In this document: positions 43,764 to 53,132 of the stretch, in pieces
How positions within the stretch are numbered: position 1 is the stretch's first letter
How the letters are laid out: each line of letters opens with the position of its first letter
NCBI RefSeq assembly: GCF_000741785.1
Contig: NZ_JGZP01000011.1
Coordinates: 62,001 to 126,000, forward strand
DNA from: Bifidobacterium stellenboschense
GTDB lineage: Bacteria > Actinomycetota > Actinomycetes > Actinomycetales > Bifidobacteriaceae
Length of the DNA stretch: 64,000 bases
Direction of reading: 5' to 3'
Made by a program: the position numbers and the translations under genes
The notes under the pieces: generated by a model
What the model was told of the DNA's origin: nothing
What the model saw: the letters and a program-made list of their open reading frames with translations, nothing else
Databases searched by the model: none

Positions 43764-45293
43764 TCAGTTCTTCACGTTCGTGTTGGCGATCGTCTCGACG
43801 ATGGTCGACTGCGAGACGGTGTCGCCGTTTTCGATTTCAGCGATCTTGTGGCGATCCTTGAGGACCTCGATGTCGTCGGACAGACGCACGACCTCTTCGA
43901 GCTCCGAGGAGATGAAGACGACGCCCATGCCCTTCGAGGCCAGGTCGAGGACGACCTGCTGGATCTCGGCCTTGGCACCGATGTCGATGCCTCGGGTCGG
44001 CTCGTCGAGGATGAGGAGCTCCGGGTGGGTGGCCAGCCAACGGCCGATGAGGACCTTCTGCTGGTTGCCGCCGGAGAGGTTCTTGATCGGGCGATCCGGA
44101 TCGGCCGGTCGCACGTTCATTTCCTTCATGTACTTGTCGACGATCGCGTCCGCTTCCTTCTTCGGAATCGGCTTGAACATGCCGCGCGTCGCCTGGAGGG
44201 CGATGAGGATGTTCTGGCGAACGGTCAGGTCGCCGATGATGCCCTCGTCGCGGCGGTTCTCGGTGGAGTACGCGATCTTGTTCTTCAGGGCGGTGGCCGG
44301 GTCGTTGATGGAGACCTGCTTGCCGTTGAGCGTGTACTCGCCGGAATCCGGCTTGTCGGCGCCGTAGAGGAGTCGGCCGAGTTCGGTACGGCCGGAGCCG
44401 AGCAGACCGGCGAAGCCGACGACCTCGCCCGCGTAGATGTCGAGATCCACCGGGTTGATGGTGCCCTTCTTGCCAAGGCCCTTGACGTCGACGATCGGCT
44501 TCTCGCCGGGTTCGATGGCGCGACGCGCCTTCTTGGCACCGATCTGGGACAGTTCCTCGGCGGACTTGCCGATCATCATGCCGATGAGCTCGTCACGCGG
44601 GGTGTCCTTGGTCATGACCTCCTTGATGAACTTGCCGTTGCGCAAGACGGTCAGGCGGTCGGTGATCTCGTAGATCTGGTCAAGGAAGTGGGAGACGAAC
44701 AGGATGGCGACGCCGGAGTCGCGCACCTTGCGCATGATGGCGAACAGATCCTGCACCTCGTTGGCGTCGAGGGAGGAGGTCGGCTCGTCGAGAATCAGCA
44801 CCTTGGCGTTGATGACCATGGCGCGGGCGATGGCGACCAGCTGCTGCATGGCGATGGAGATCGAGCTCAGCGGGGTGTGCGGATCGATGTGCTCCAGACC
44901 CATCTGCTTGAGGTACGTCTTCGCCGCCTCATGGGTCTTCTTCCAGTCGATGCCGAACGGGCCGCGCTTCTCGTGGCCGAGCATGACGTTCTCGCCCACG
45001 GAGAGGTTGGTGCACAGGTTGACTTCCTGGTACACGGTGGCGATGCCGGCGTTCTGCGCGTCCAGCGTGCCGTTGAACTGCTGCGGCTTGCCTTCGACGG
45101 TGATGGTGCCCGCGTCGATCTTGTAGACGCCGGTGAGCGCCTTGATCATCGTGGACTTGCCCGCGCCGTTCTCACCCATGAGAGCGTGGACCTCGCCCGG
45201 GTACAGCGTCAGGTCGACGCCGTCCAGGGCCTTGACGCCCGGGAACTCGATCGTGATGCCCTTCATCACGACGATAGGGGTTTTGTCTGTCAT
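43764..45293 (-). CDS. fruK: Sugar ABC transporter ATPase, two nucleotide-binding domains (FruK-like)
   Basis: A 509-residue protein. First domain: Walker A 'HALMGENGAGKSTMIKALTG', signature-like 'LSSISIAMQQLVAIARAMVI', Walker B 'VLILDEPTSSLDANEVQDL'. Second domain: degenerate loop 'VGFAGLLGSGRTELGRLLYG', signature 'LSGGNQQKVLIGRWLATHPE', Walker B 'LLILDEPTRGIDIGAKAEIQ'. This is the RbsA/MglA tandem type. It is preceded by a 38-bp palindrome and, instead of a complete binding-protein gene, by the chimeric ORF at 45443-45997. Confidence 0.93.
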   Translation of the reverse strand: MTDKTPIVVMKGITIEFPGVKALDGVDLTLYPGEVHALMGENGAGKSTMIKALTGVYKIDAGTITVEGKPQQFNGTLDAQNAGIATVYQEVNLCTNLSVGENVMLGHEKRGPFGIDWKKTHEAAKTYLKQMGLEHIDPHTPLSSISIAMQQLVAIARAMVINAKVLILDEPTSSLDANEVQDLFAIMRKVRDSGVAILFVSHFLDQIYEITDRLTVLRNGKFIKEVMTKDTPRDELIGMMIGKSAEELSQIGAKKARRAIEPGEKPIVDVKGLGKKGTINPVDLDIYAGEVVGFAGLLGSGRTELGRLLYGADKPDSGEYTLNGKQVSINDPATALKNKIAYSTENRRDEGIIGDLTVRQNILIALQATRGMFKPIPKKEADAIVDKYMKEMNVRPADPDRPIKNLSGGNQQKVLIGRWLATHPELLILDEPTRGIDIGAKAEIQQVVLDLASKGMGVVFISSELEEVVRLSDDIEVLKDRHKIAEIENGDTVSQSTIVETIANTNVKN

Positions 45294-45351
45294 TTCGTTG
45301 CCTTTGAACAGTGGGATTGTTACCGTTTTGTGATATTTCGGCCTCACATGA

Positions 45352-45389
45352 ATGATGGTGTACGAGGAACGTTCCTCGTACACCATCAT
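45352..45389 (-). promoter_or_regulatory. 38-bp perfect palindrome between fruE' and fruK (attenuator-like)
   Basis: ATGATGGTGTACGAGGAAC (45352-45370) is followed with no spacer by its exact reverse complement (45371-45389). Hairpins at this place between a binding-protein gene and its ABC genes normally stop most transcripts or stabilise the upstream mRNA, so that the binding protein is made in excess. No T-run follows on the minus strand (GCCGAAATATC...). Confidence 0.75.
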
Positions 45390-45442
45390 CTTGTGGTCAT
45401 GTGTGGTTGTCGATTATCACTGATGGAGGCGTGGAGCCTGAA

Positions 45443-45997
45443 TCAGTAGGCGCGGGAGTTGGAATCCAGGGCTTCCTTGGCGCTGGTGGCGTCGAAGGTC
45501 TTGGACTCGATCTGGATGTCGGACTTGACGTCCTTGCCGTCCAGGTAGTCCTTGACGGCCTGCGCGGTCTCCTTGCCGAAGATCGGGTTGTACTCGATCA
45601 CGTAGGAGAGATCGCCGTCGACGAGGGCCTGCAGGGCGTTCTTGGTACCGTCGATGGTGATGATCTTGACCTTGCCCTTGAGGCCGGCGGCGTCAACGGC
45701 CTGCGCGGTGAGGAACTGGCGTGCCACGCGGTAGCCGTCCGACTGCACGCCGGCGGGCATCGCGTTGAAGAATCCCTCGACGATGCTTTCCGGCTGGGCA
45801 TCGTCCGTCGGGCCTTCCGGACTCGTGTATACGCGCTGCGTCTGCTGTTCGACCGGCGAGAGCGTCTGCACGCCGCCGCCCGTCGGCAGTCCGATCGGAC
45901 TGGAACATGCGCCGGTGGCGCAGATGAGGGCCGCTGCCACCACGGCGGCGACGATGCGAGCGACGTGGCGGATCCGTCTGGTGGTACCGGCCATCAT
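45443..45997 (-). CDS. Chimeric lipoprotein: LpqB N-terminus fused to FruE-type sugar-binding C-terminus
   Basis: A 184-residue ORF whose ATG (45997) overlaps the mtrB stop by 4 bp. Residues 1-97 are LpqB: a lipoprotein signal ending ICATGAC (lipidated Cys31), then 'IGLPTGGGVQTLSPVEQQTQ' and 'SIVEGFFNAMPAGVQSDGYR', the LpqB N-terminal pattern. From about residue 98 (AQAVDAAGLKGKV) to the end it is the C-terminal lobe of a periplasmic sugar-binding protein of the RbsB/FruE class (KIITIDGTKNALQALVDG, IEYNPIFGKETAQAVKDYLD). The join is at about 45,697-45,712. Full LpqB is about 550-600 residues and full FruE about 320, so both are incomplete: GerMN and propeller parts of LpqB and the N-lobe of FruE are missing. 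The product is unlikely to work as either. It is a real deletion or a misassembly. Confidence 0.85.
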   Translation of the reverse strand: MMAGTTRRIRHVARIVAAVVAAALICATGACSSPIGLPTGGGVQTLSPVEQQTQRVYTSPEGPTDDAQPESIVEGFFNAMPAGVQSDGYRVARQFLTAQAVDAAGLKGKVKIITIDGTKNALQALVDGDLSYVIEYNPIFGKETAQAVKDYLDGKDVKSDIQIESKTFDATSAKEALDSNSRAY

Positions 45998-47760
45998 TCG
46001 TCTCCTCCCTCGGTGGGGTCCGTGCGCGTCGTCGCGGGATCCGCCACGGGATCCGCCGCCGATTCAACCGCGCCATCCGTCGCGCGTTTGACGTAGTCGG
46101 CGCTGCGGTTGTCCGCGATGCCGAATCCTCCGGTGATGCGCAGCGCCCTAGTGCCGCGTTCGAAATCGACCGGCATCTCGTTGTCGGGCACCGCGCCGAG
46201 CGAGGGGTCGCGCGGCAGCATGACGAGGAACCAGGTGCCCTCGCCTTCCTCGGAGCGCACGCGGATCGTCCCCTGGTGCAGTTTCGCGTCGGTCATCGCG
46301 ATCGACAATCCCAGCCCAGTGCCGCCGGTGGTGCGCGCGCGCGAAGGGTCGCCGCGCCAGAACCGGTCGAACACGTGCGGCACCTGGTCGCGCGACATGC
46401 CTACGCCGTAGTCGCGCACGGAGATGACGAAGGCCTTGCGGTTGGCGGCGAGACGTATCTCGATCGGGCCGTCCTCGGCGAAGTCGATGGCGTTGGCGAG
46501 CAGATTGCGGATGATACGCACGATGCGACGCGTGTCGAAATAGGCCAGCACGCCGATGTTCGGCAGGTACGTGCGGATGGGCACGCCTTTGGCCTTGGCG
46601 AGTCCGTCCACCTGGTCGACGGCTTCGTCGATCGTCTCGCGGATGTCCGACTCGACCAGGTCGAGCGCGGCGTATCCGGCGTCGTAGCGGGAGATCTCCA
46701 GCAGGTCGGCGAGCATGTCCTGGAAGCGGTTGATCTGACCGGACAGCAGTTCGACGGTGCGCCGCGTCATCGGATCATAGTCGTCCTTGCGGCTTTCCAG
46801 CAGATCGGACGCCATGCGCATCGTAGTGACCGGCGTGCGCAGCTCATGGCTCACGTCGGACACGAACCGGCGCTGCATGGCTCCCGCCTCCTCCAGTTCG
46901 TCGATCTTCTGGTTCAACGCATCGGCCATCTTGTTGAACGAGTCCTGCAACGAGCCGATCTCATCCTTGCGCGTCACCGGCACGCGCGCGTCGAGGTCGC
47001 CGGCGGCGAAGGTCTCGGCCGCCGCGGCCACGGCTCCGACCGGACGGATGATGCCGTGCAGCGTCATCCACACGACGACGCCGACCATCATGCTCAACGC
47101 GAGGCATATGGCGATGAGGTTCATCTGGATTTGAGCGAGCGACCTGTCCTGGGATTCGTAGGAGAACAGGGCGTAGAGTTCGAGGCCGCCCGCGGCGCCG
47201 AATTCGAGTGTGGTGCCGAGCACCGCGCCGGGGACGCCCGTACGCCCGGCGACGTCGAGGGAGACGGGCTGGTAGAAGACGCGGTTGTGCGTGTCGGAGT
47301 CCACGGCGGCGCGCATGTCGTCGGTGATGAGCGACTCGTAGGTAGGGTCGGTGGACACGGGGACGATGAAGCGGCTCTCGTCGTCCTTGCCCCACAGGTA
47401 CACGCTGGTGAGATTGGAGGCGCCCTCGTTCTGCAGTGAGGAGGCGAGGTCGTTGACGAGCTGCTGGTATTGCACCGAATCGGTCACGTCGGACGAGTCG
47501 AGTCCGTTCTGCGCCTGCTGGACCATGGTGGAGAAGTCGTTGCGCGCCTGCATGGACACCTGGTCGTGCAGCGTGGAGCGGACGGAGATCATCGACAGTA
47601 CGGAGAACACGACCGCCACGGCGAGCGTGACCGCCACGACTAGGGCGACGGTGCGCGCCTGTAGCGAACGACGTACCTCGGCGCGTCCGCTTTTCAGCAG
47701 ACGCCGCCAGCTGAACCGTCTGCCTGCGATGATGCGGCGGGCGGCCTCACCCCCGCTCAT
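45994..47760 (-). CDS. mtrB: Sensor histidine kinase MtrB
   Basis: A 588-residue protein. Two membrane helices (VALVVAVTLAVAVVFSVLSM and LIAICLALSMMVGVVVWMTL) flank an extracytoplasmic sensor domain (about 60-205). HAMP ('PVGAVAAAAETFAAGDLDAR') leads to HisKA with the phospho-His 'FVSDVSHELRTPVTTMRMAS', then HATPase with N box 'IIRNLLANAIDFAEDG', 'VRDYGVGMSRDQVPHVFDRF' and 'TGGTGLGLSIAMTDAKLHQG'. It partners MtrA in cell-wall and division homeostasis; LpqB normally modulates it from outside. It overlaps mtrA and lpqB' by 4 bp each. Confidence 0.94.
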   Translation of the reverse strand: MSGGEAARRIIAGRRFSWRRLLKSGRAEVRRSLQARTVALVVAVTLAVAVVFSVLSMISVRSTLHDQVSMQARNDFSTMVQQAQNGLDSSDVTDSVQYQQLVNDLASSLQNEGASNLTSVYLWGKDDESRFIVPVSTDPTYESLITDDMRAAVDSDTHNRVFYQPVSLDVAGRTGVPGAVLGTTLEFGAAGGLELYALFSYESQDRSLAQIQMNLIAICLALSMMVGVVVWMTLHGIIRPVGAVAAAAETFAAGDLDARVPVTRKDEIGSLQDSFNKMADALNQKIDELEEAGAMQRRFVSDVSHELRTPVTTMRMASDLLESRKDDYDPMTRRTVELLSGQINRFQDMLADLLEISRYDAGYAALDLVESDIRETIDEAVDQVDGLAKAKGVPIRTYLPNIGVLAYFDTRRIVRIIRNLLANAIDFAEDGPIEIRLAANRKAFVISVRDYGVGMSRDQVPHVFDRFWRGDPSRARTTGGTGLGLSIAMTDAKLHQGTIRVRSEEGEGTWFLVMLPRDPSLGAVPDNEMPVDFERGTRALRITGGFGIADNRSADYVKRATDGAVESAADPVADPATTRTDPTEGGDE

Positions 47761-48523
47761 GCCGTCTGGCCGGAAAGCGGGCTCGGGGTGACGAACTTGT
47801 ATCCGATGCCCCGCACGGTGACGATGATCTGCGGCTTCTCCGGATCATCCTCGACCTTGGCGCGCAGACGCTGGATATGCACGTTCACGAGACGCGTGTC
47901 GCCGTTGCCGTCATACCCCCACACCTTCTTGAGCAGCGTGGAGCGGCTGATGGCCTCGCCCGAACCGGCGGCGAGCACGGCGAGCAGCTCGAACTCCATG
48001 GGGGTGAGCGCCAGGTCGACGCCGTCCTTGGTAGCGGTGTGCCCGGCGCGGTCGATGACGATCGCGCCGCGTTCGATGTGCTGCGGGTCCTCGCCGGAGC
48101 CCGTCTCGTCGGCGCCGCGGCGGATGCGGCGGCGAGCTTGGCGCGGATGCGGAACCGCGCTCGGATGCGGGCGATGAGCTCCGCGACCTTGAACGGTTTG
48201 GGCACGTAGTCGTCGGCGCCGGCCTCGAGGCCGGCGACCACGTCGACGGTGTCGGACTTGGCGGTGAGCATGATGATCGGCACGTTCGACGAGGTCTCGC
48301 GGATGCGGCGGGCCACCTCGGTGCCGTCGATACCCGGCAGCATGACGTCGAGCAGGATGAGATCCGGGACGACGGTGGGGAACATCTCCACGGCGCGCAG
48401 GCCGTCCAGACAGGTCGTGGTGCGGAAGCCTTCGTTCTCCAGCACGATGGAGAGCATCTCGCCCAGTGCCTGGTCGTCGTCGACGATCATGATCATCTTG
48501 CCGGCGATATCATCCTGCGTCAT
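47757..48523 (-). pseudogene. mtrA: Response regulator MtrA, frameshifted between receiver and DNA-binding domains
   Basis: The receiver domain starts at ATG 48523: 'KMIMIVDDDQALGEMLSIVL', phospho-Asp in 'DLILLDVMLPGIDGTEVARR', Lys switch in 'GADDYVPKPFKVAELIARIR'. After about residue 135 the frame changes. The original frame runs on as meaningless Arg/Pro/Ser-rich sequence to 47885. The true C-terminus (GADETGSGEDPQHIERGAIV, 'PMEFELLAVLAAGSGEAISR', winged helix 'LVNVHIQRLRAKVEDDPEKP') continues in another frame to 47757, overlapping mtrB. The shift lies at about 48,111-48,124 in GCC/GCG-rich DNA and needs one extra base to restore. It is either a real mutation or a base-calling error. As read, the product cannot bind DNA. 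Confidence 0.85.
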
Positions 48524-48626
48524 TGCATCTTCCTTTCCGTCCCGTCGTGGTTCCGGTTCATTGTACCCCGTAACCGCTTACCTGTCAGCGTTCGCCGACA
48601 TTCACCGATGCCATCGTCGGCTTCCA

Positions 48627-50009
48627 TCACCGCCCGTCGTTCCCGTCGCCGCCGTGCAGGATCGGCTCGATGCGGGCGAGCCGCGCCCCCACCTCGCGCT
48701 CATAACCGCGGTTGTTCGGCCGGTAGTAGCGCGTCCCGCGCAGATCCTCGGGCAGGTACTCCTGCGGGGCGACCGCGCCCGGCCAGTCGTGCGCGTACTT
48801 GTACCCTTCGTGGTTGCCCCACTCCTTCATCAACTTGGTGGGCGCGTTCCTCAGATACAGCGGCACGGCGCCGATGTGCCCGGCGTCCACGTCCGCGAGC
48901 GCCTCGTTGATGGCCGTGTAGCTGGCGTTGGACTTCGGCGCCGTCGCGACGGCGATGGCGGCCTCGGCGAGGATGATGCGCGCTTCGGGCATGCCGACGA
49001 GCGCGACGGCCTGCGCGGCGGCGACGGTCACTTGAAGGATCTGCGGCGCGGCCATGCCGACCTCCTCGGCGGCGGCGATCATGATGCGCCGCGCGATGAA
49101 TCGCGGGTCCTCGCCGGCGCGGATCATGCGCGCGAGGTAGTGCACGGCGGCGTCCGGGTCGGACCCGCGCATCGATTTGATGAACGCGGAGATCACGTCG
49201 TAATGGTCGTCGCCGTCCTTGTCGTAGCGCACGGTGGCCACGTCCATCACGGTGGAGACCACGTCGGGCGTGATGATCGGGCGGCGCCGGCCCTTCTCGC
49301 GCGCCTTGTCGCCGGTAACGGCACCGGCCGCCGCCTCGAGGATGGTGAGGGACTTGCGCGCGTCGCCGCCAGCCATACGCACGATCTCGGCGATCGCCTC
49401 GTCGCTGGCACGCACCTCACCTCTGAGCCCATGCTCGGAGGAGAGCGCGCGGCGCACGAGGTCGTCGAGCTGTGCGGGTTCCAACGATTCGAGCTTGACG
49501 ACGACGGAACGGCTCAGCAACGGTTTGATGACGGAGAAGCTCGGGTTCTCGGTGGTCGCGCCGATGAACGTGACGTCGCGGTTCTCGACGGCCGGCAGGA
49601 GCGCGTCCTGCTGGGATTTGGAGAACCGGTGCACCTCGTCGATGAACAGGACGGTCTCCTCGCCTTTCGCGACGAGCCGTTCGTGCGCGCGGTCGAGCAC
49701 GGCGCGCACGTCCTTGACGCCGCTCGTCACGGCGGACAGCTCCTCGAACACGCGGCCGGACTGGCGCGCGACGATCGTGGCGAGCGTCGTCTTGCCGACG
49801 CCGGGAGGACCGAACATGATAATCGAGCTGGGGGCGGTGAGCGAGCCCTTCGACGCCGGGTTGGCGAGGCGGCGCAGGGGCGAGCCCTCCCCCAGCACGT
49901 GGGATTGGCCGATCACCTCGTCAAGCGTGCGTGGCCGCATGCGCACGGCGAGCGGACGCGTCACCTCGTCCGGCACGTCGGATGCGGCGAACAGGTCGTT
50001 GTCGGTCAT
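48627..50009 (-). CDS. rarA: Replication-associated recombination ATPase RarA
   Basis: 460 residues; ATG at 50009 overlaps the helicase stop by 4 bp (ATGA). Clamp-loader-like AAA+: 'RPLAVRMRPRTLDEVIGQSH', Walker A 'MFGPPGVGKTTLATIVARQS', Walker B 'VLFIDEVHRFSKSQQDALLP', sensor 1 'FIGATTENPSFSVIKPLLSR'. The C-terminal helical tetramerisation domain follows (SDPDAAVHYLARMIRAGEDP, 'NHEGYKYAHDWPGAVAPQEY'). It acts at stalled replication forks. Length and motifs are normal. Confidence 0.95.
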   Translation of the reverse strand: MTDNDLFAASDVPDEVTRPLAVRMRPRTLDEVIGQSHVLGEGSPLRRLANPASKGSLTAPSSIIMFGPPGVGKTTLATIVARQSGRVFEELSAVTSGVKDVRAVLDRAHERLVAKGEETVLFIDEVHRFSKSQQDALLPAVENRDVTFIGATTENPSFSVIKPLLSRSVVVKLESLEPAQLDDLVRRALSSEHGLRGEVRASDEAIAEIVRMAGGDARKSLTILEAAAGAVTGDKAREKGRRRPIITPDVVSTVMDVATVRYDKDGDDHYDVISAFIKSMRGSDPDAAVHYLARMIRAGEDPRFIARRIMIAAAEEVGMAAPQILQVTVAAAQAVALVGMPEARIILAEAAIAVATAPKSNASYTAINEALADVDAGHIGAVPLYLRNAPTKLMKEWGNHEGYKYAHDWPGAVAPQEYLPEDLRGTRYYRPNNRGYEREVGARLARIEPILHGGDGNDGR

Positions 50010-52702
50010 TCGTTGCCGACCTTGTAGTCGAAGAAGACGACCTCGCCGCTCTCCTGAGTGGCGTCGAGGTCGACGACGCCTTCGATGGCCCAGTCGTGGT
50101 CGCCGTCGGAGTCGTCGATGATCTGGCGCACCCTCCACGAGTGCTCGTCCTTCTCATGCTTCGTGTCGAGCATGAACAGGTCGGCGGAACGGGCCTTCGC
50201 GTCGGTGTTCACGTATTCGTGCTCGTCGTAGTAGTCGTCGAGCGCGTCCTCCCATTCGTGCACGCCGTAGCCCCAGTCCTTGTCGAGCGCGCCGAGCGTG
50301 TCCGGATCGTCGAGGTCCATGAGCGTGACGCGGCGGAACAGGGCGTTGCGCACGAGCACGGTGAGGCCGCGGCGGTCCTCGACGACGGCGTCGCGCGCGC
50401 CGGGCGCGGCGAGCGACGCGGCCGCTTCGGACGCGTCGGTGGAGCCGTCGGCACCCGCGTTCTCCCATTCGTCGACGAGCGAGGAGTCGATGGAGCGCAC
50501 GAGCACGCGCAGCCAGGCGATGATGTCGTCCAGCTGCTCGTCGCGTTTCTCCGGCGGCACGGTGCGGGCGAGCGCACGGTACGCGTCGGACAGGTAGCGC
50601 AGCAGCGTGCCTTCGGAGCGGGCGATGTTGTAGCGGGCGATGTAGCCGGTGAAGTCGGAGGCGGTCTCGACCATGTCGCGCACCACCGACTTGGGGCTCA
50701 GCCAGTAGTCGTTGGCCCACGGCACGTCGTGGCGGTATTGGTCGAACGCCGCGTCGAGCATGTCCTCCAAGGGCTTGGGGTAGGTGATCTCCTGGAGGCG
50801 GTCCATGCGCTCGTCGTAGTCGAGGCCGTCGGCCTTCATGTCGGCCATGGCCTTGTCGCGGGCGGCGCGTTCCTGGGCGCGCAGCACCTGCTTCGGGTCG
50901 TCGAGCGTCGCCTCGACCATGGAGATCACGTCGAGCGCGTACGTGTCCGACTCGGGGTCGAGGAGTTCGAGCGCGGCGAGCAGGAACGGCGAGAGCGGCT
51001 GGTCGAGCGCGAAGTCGTCGGGCACGTCGAGCGTCATCACGTAGTCCTTGCCGCCGTCGCGGCCTTCGAGCACCTCGATCACGTCGGTGTCGAACAGCGT
51101 CTGGAAGATCTCGTCGGCGCGCTGGTGGAGCTTCTCCTTCTGGTCGGGGGTCTGCGCGGAGTCGTCGATGAGGTCGTCGATGCGCGCGCGGGCGTCGCCG
51201 CCCTGCTCGACCTCGTTGAGCACCATCGAATGTGTGATCTTCAGGTGCGGCACGAGCGTTTCGGGCGCGGCGTCGATGAGCTTGTCGAACGTGTTCTGGT
51301 TCCACGTGACGAAGCCTTCGGGCGCCTTCTTGCGCTTCACCTTCTTGAGCTTCTTCGGGTCGCCGCCCGCCTTGGCGATGGCCTTCTGGTTCTCGATCTC
51401 GTATTCGGGCGCCTCGGCGACGACGAGGCCCTCCGTGTCGAAGCCCATGCGGCCGGCGCGGCCGGCGATCTGGTGGAACTCACGGGCCTTGAGCCGGCGC
51501 ATCTTCGTGCCGTCGAACTTGGTGAGCGCGGTGAGCACGACCGAGTGAATGGGCACGTTGATGCCGACGCCGAGCGTGTCGGTGCCGCAGATGACGGGCA
51601 GCAGGCCCTGCTGGGCGAGCTGTTCGACGAGACGCCGGTAGCGCGGGAGCATGCCCGCGTGGTGGATGCCGACGCCGGTGCGCAGGAGTCGCTGGAGGAT
51701 CTTGCCGAACGCGGTGGTGAACTTGACTCCCTTGATCGCCTCGGCGATGGCGGCGCGCTGCTCCTTCGAAGAGACACCGGTGGAGGCGAGCGCCTGCGCG
51801 GTCTCCAGGGCGGCGTCCTGCGAGAAGTGGACGACGTAGATGGGGGTCTCCCCGTTCCTGAACGCGAGTTCGACGGTTTTCTCCAACGGGTCGAGCGTGT
51901 ACTCGTAGCTCAGCGGCACGGGGCGCGGCGCGTCGGCGATCACGTCCACGTCGGGCACGTCGTTGAGCTCTTCGAGCTTGTTCGCGATCGCGTCGACGTT
52001 GCCGAGCGTCGCGCTCATGAGCAGGAAGCGGGTCTGCGGCAGGGTGAGCAGCGGCACCTGCCACGCCCATCCGCGCTCCGGATCGCCGTAGTAGTGGAAC
52101 TCGTCCATCGCGACCATGCCGATGTCGGCGTGCTCGCCCTCGCGCAGCGCCTGGTTGGCGAGGATCTCCGCGGTGCAGCAGATGATCGGCGCGTCCGCGT
52201 TGATGTGGCTGTCGCCGGTGATCATGCCCACGTTGTCGCGGCCGAACACCGCGACGAGGTCGAAGAACTTCTCGGAGACGAGCGCTTTGATGGGCGCCGT
52301 GTAGTAGGAGCGCCGTCCGGTGCACAGGGCGGCGAAGTGCATGCCGAGCGCGACCAGCGACTTGCCGGAGCCGGTGGGCGTGTTGAGGATCACATGGTCG
52401 CCGGCGAGCAGGTCCATGATGGCCTCCTCCTGGTGGGGCCATGGTTCGATGCCCTTGACGTCCTCCACCCATCCGAAGAACCGTTCGTAGATGTCATCGT
52501 CCGTGAGGTTGCGCTCACGTTCGCTCCCGTCCCATTCCGGGGCCAATCGTCCCAGCGACCCGTAGCGGGACGTCATATCCGCGTCCATGTCCGCGCCCGC
52601 GCCGTCGCGCGGCGCATCGTCCGTCGCCCGCATCTCAGCTCCCCTCTCATCGCGCGTCGCGTCGTCGCGCTCCATATCGTCGTATTCCTTCTCGTCGATC
52701 AT
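50006..52702 (-). CDS. Ski2-like DEAD/DEAH-box helicase (actinobacterial, DUF3516 type)
   Basis: An 898-residue protein. Disordered acidic N-terminus (1-50). Q-like 'KGIEPWPHQEEAIMDLLAGD', motif I 'VILNTPTGSGKSLVALGMHF', DEFH-type motif II 'IGMVAMDEFHYYGDPERGWA', motif III 'FLLMSATLGNVDAIAN', motif V/VI 'GTDTLGVGINVPIHSVVLTA' and 'EFHQIAGRAGRMGFDTEGLV'. The C-terminal 300 residues correspond to the actinobacterial helicase extension (DUF3516). A role in RNA or DNA metabolism is inferred. It is first gene of the run to rarA and may drive it. Confidence 0.9.
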   Translation of the reverse strand: MIDEKEYDDMERDDATRDERGAEMRATDDAPRDGAGADMDADMTSRYGSLGRLAPEWDGSERERNLTDDDIYERFFGWVEDVKGIEPWPHQEEAIMDLLAGDHVILNTPTGSGKSLVALGMHFAALCTGRRSYYTAPIKALVSEKFFDLVAVFGRDNVGMITGDSHINADAPIICCTAEILANQALREGEHADIGMVAMDEFHYYGDPERGWAWQVPLLTLPQTRFLLMSATLGNVDAIANKLEELNDVPDVDVIADAPRPVPLSYEYTLDPLEKTVELAFRNGETPIYVVHFSQDAALETAQALASTGVSSKEQRAAIAEAIKGVKFTTAFGKILQRLLRTGVGIHHAGMLPRYRRLVEQLAQQGLLPVICGTDTLGVGINVPIHSVVLTALTKFDGTKMRRLKAREFHQIAGRAGRMGFDTEGLVVAEAPEYEIENQKAIAKAGGDPKKLKKVKRKKAPEGFVTWNQNTFDKLIDAAPETLVPHLKITHSMVLNEVEQGGDARARIDDLIDDSAQTPDQKEKLHQRADEIFQTLFDTDVIEVLEGRDGGKDYVMTLDVPDDFALDQPLSPFLLAALELLDPESDTYALDVISMVEATLDDPKQVLRAQERAARDKAMADMKADGLDYDERMDRLQEITYPKPLEDMLDAAFDQYRHDVPWANDYWLSPKSVVRDMVETASDFTGYIARYNIARSEGTLLRYLSDAYRALARTVPPEKRDEQLDDIIAWLRVLVRSIDSSLVDEWENAGADGSTDASEAAASLAAPGARDAVVEDRRGLTVLVRNALFRRVTLMDLDDPDTLGALDKDWGYGVHEWEDALDDYYDEHEYVNTDAKARSADLFMLDTKHEKDEHSWRVRQIIDDSDGDHDWAIEGVVDLDATQESGEVVFFDYKVGNE

Positions 52703-53132
52703 GTCTCACGAGTGTAGCCGCAGGAGCGCACCTGCCGTGAACCGCATCTCCGATCATCAGATCCGAATGACCGCGATCCGGCAATCGGAGCGTCGTTCCG
52801 ATGCTTTCCGAAAGGGGCATCTTACGAAAGAGGTCACAAAGGGGTGCCTCTCGAAAAGGTGTTCGTCTTCCAAAACCGAAAGTCCACAACCGGCATTGTT
52901 TTGCTCTCTGGCCACGCGATGACAGCGCCATCCCGCTCTTGAACAGTCCAATGGCAAGCAGGTGTCCGATAAGACACCAAGATACGAGGTCAGCCCCCGG
53001 TCAATACAGCCAATATATACAGTCAATACAGTCATTCAAGCCAATACCCGGCCAATGCAAGTCAACAATCCGGCGAACAGCTACAGACCGAGACCAACGG
53101 ACCGATCAGCTACAGACCAAGGCACCACGGGC

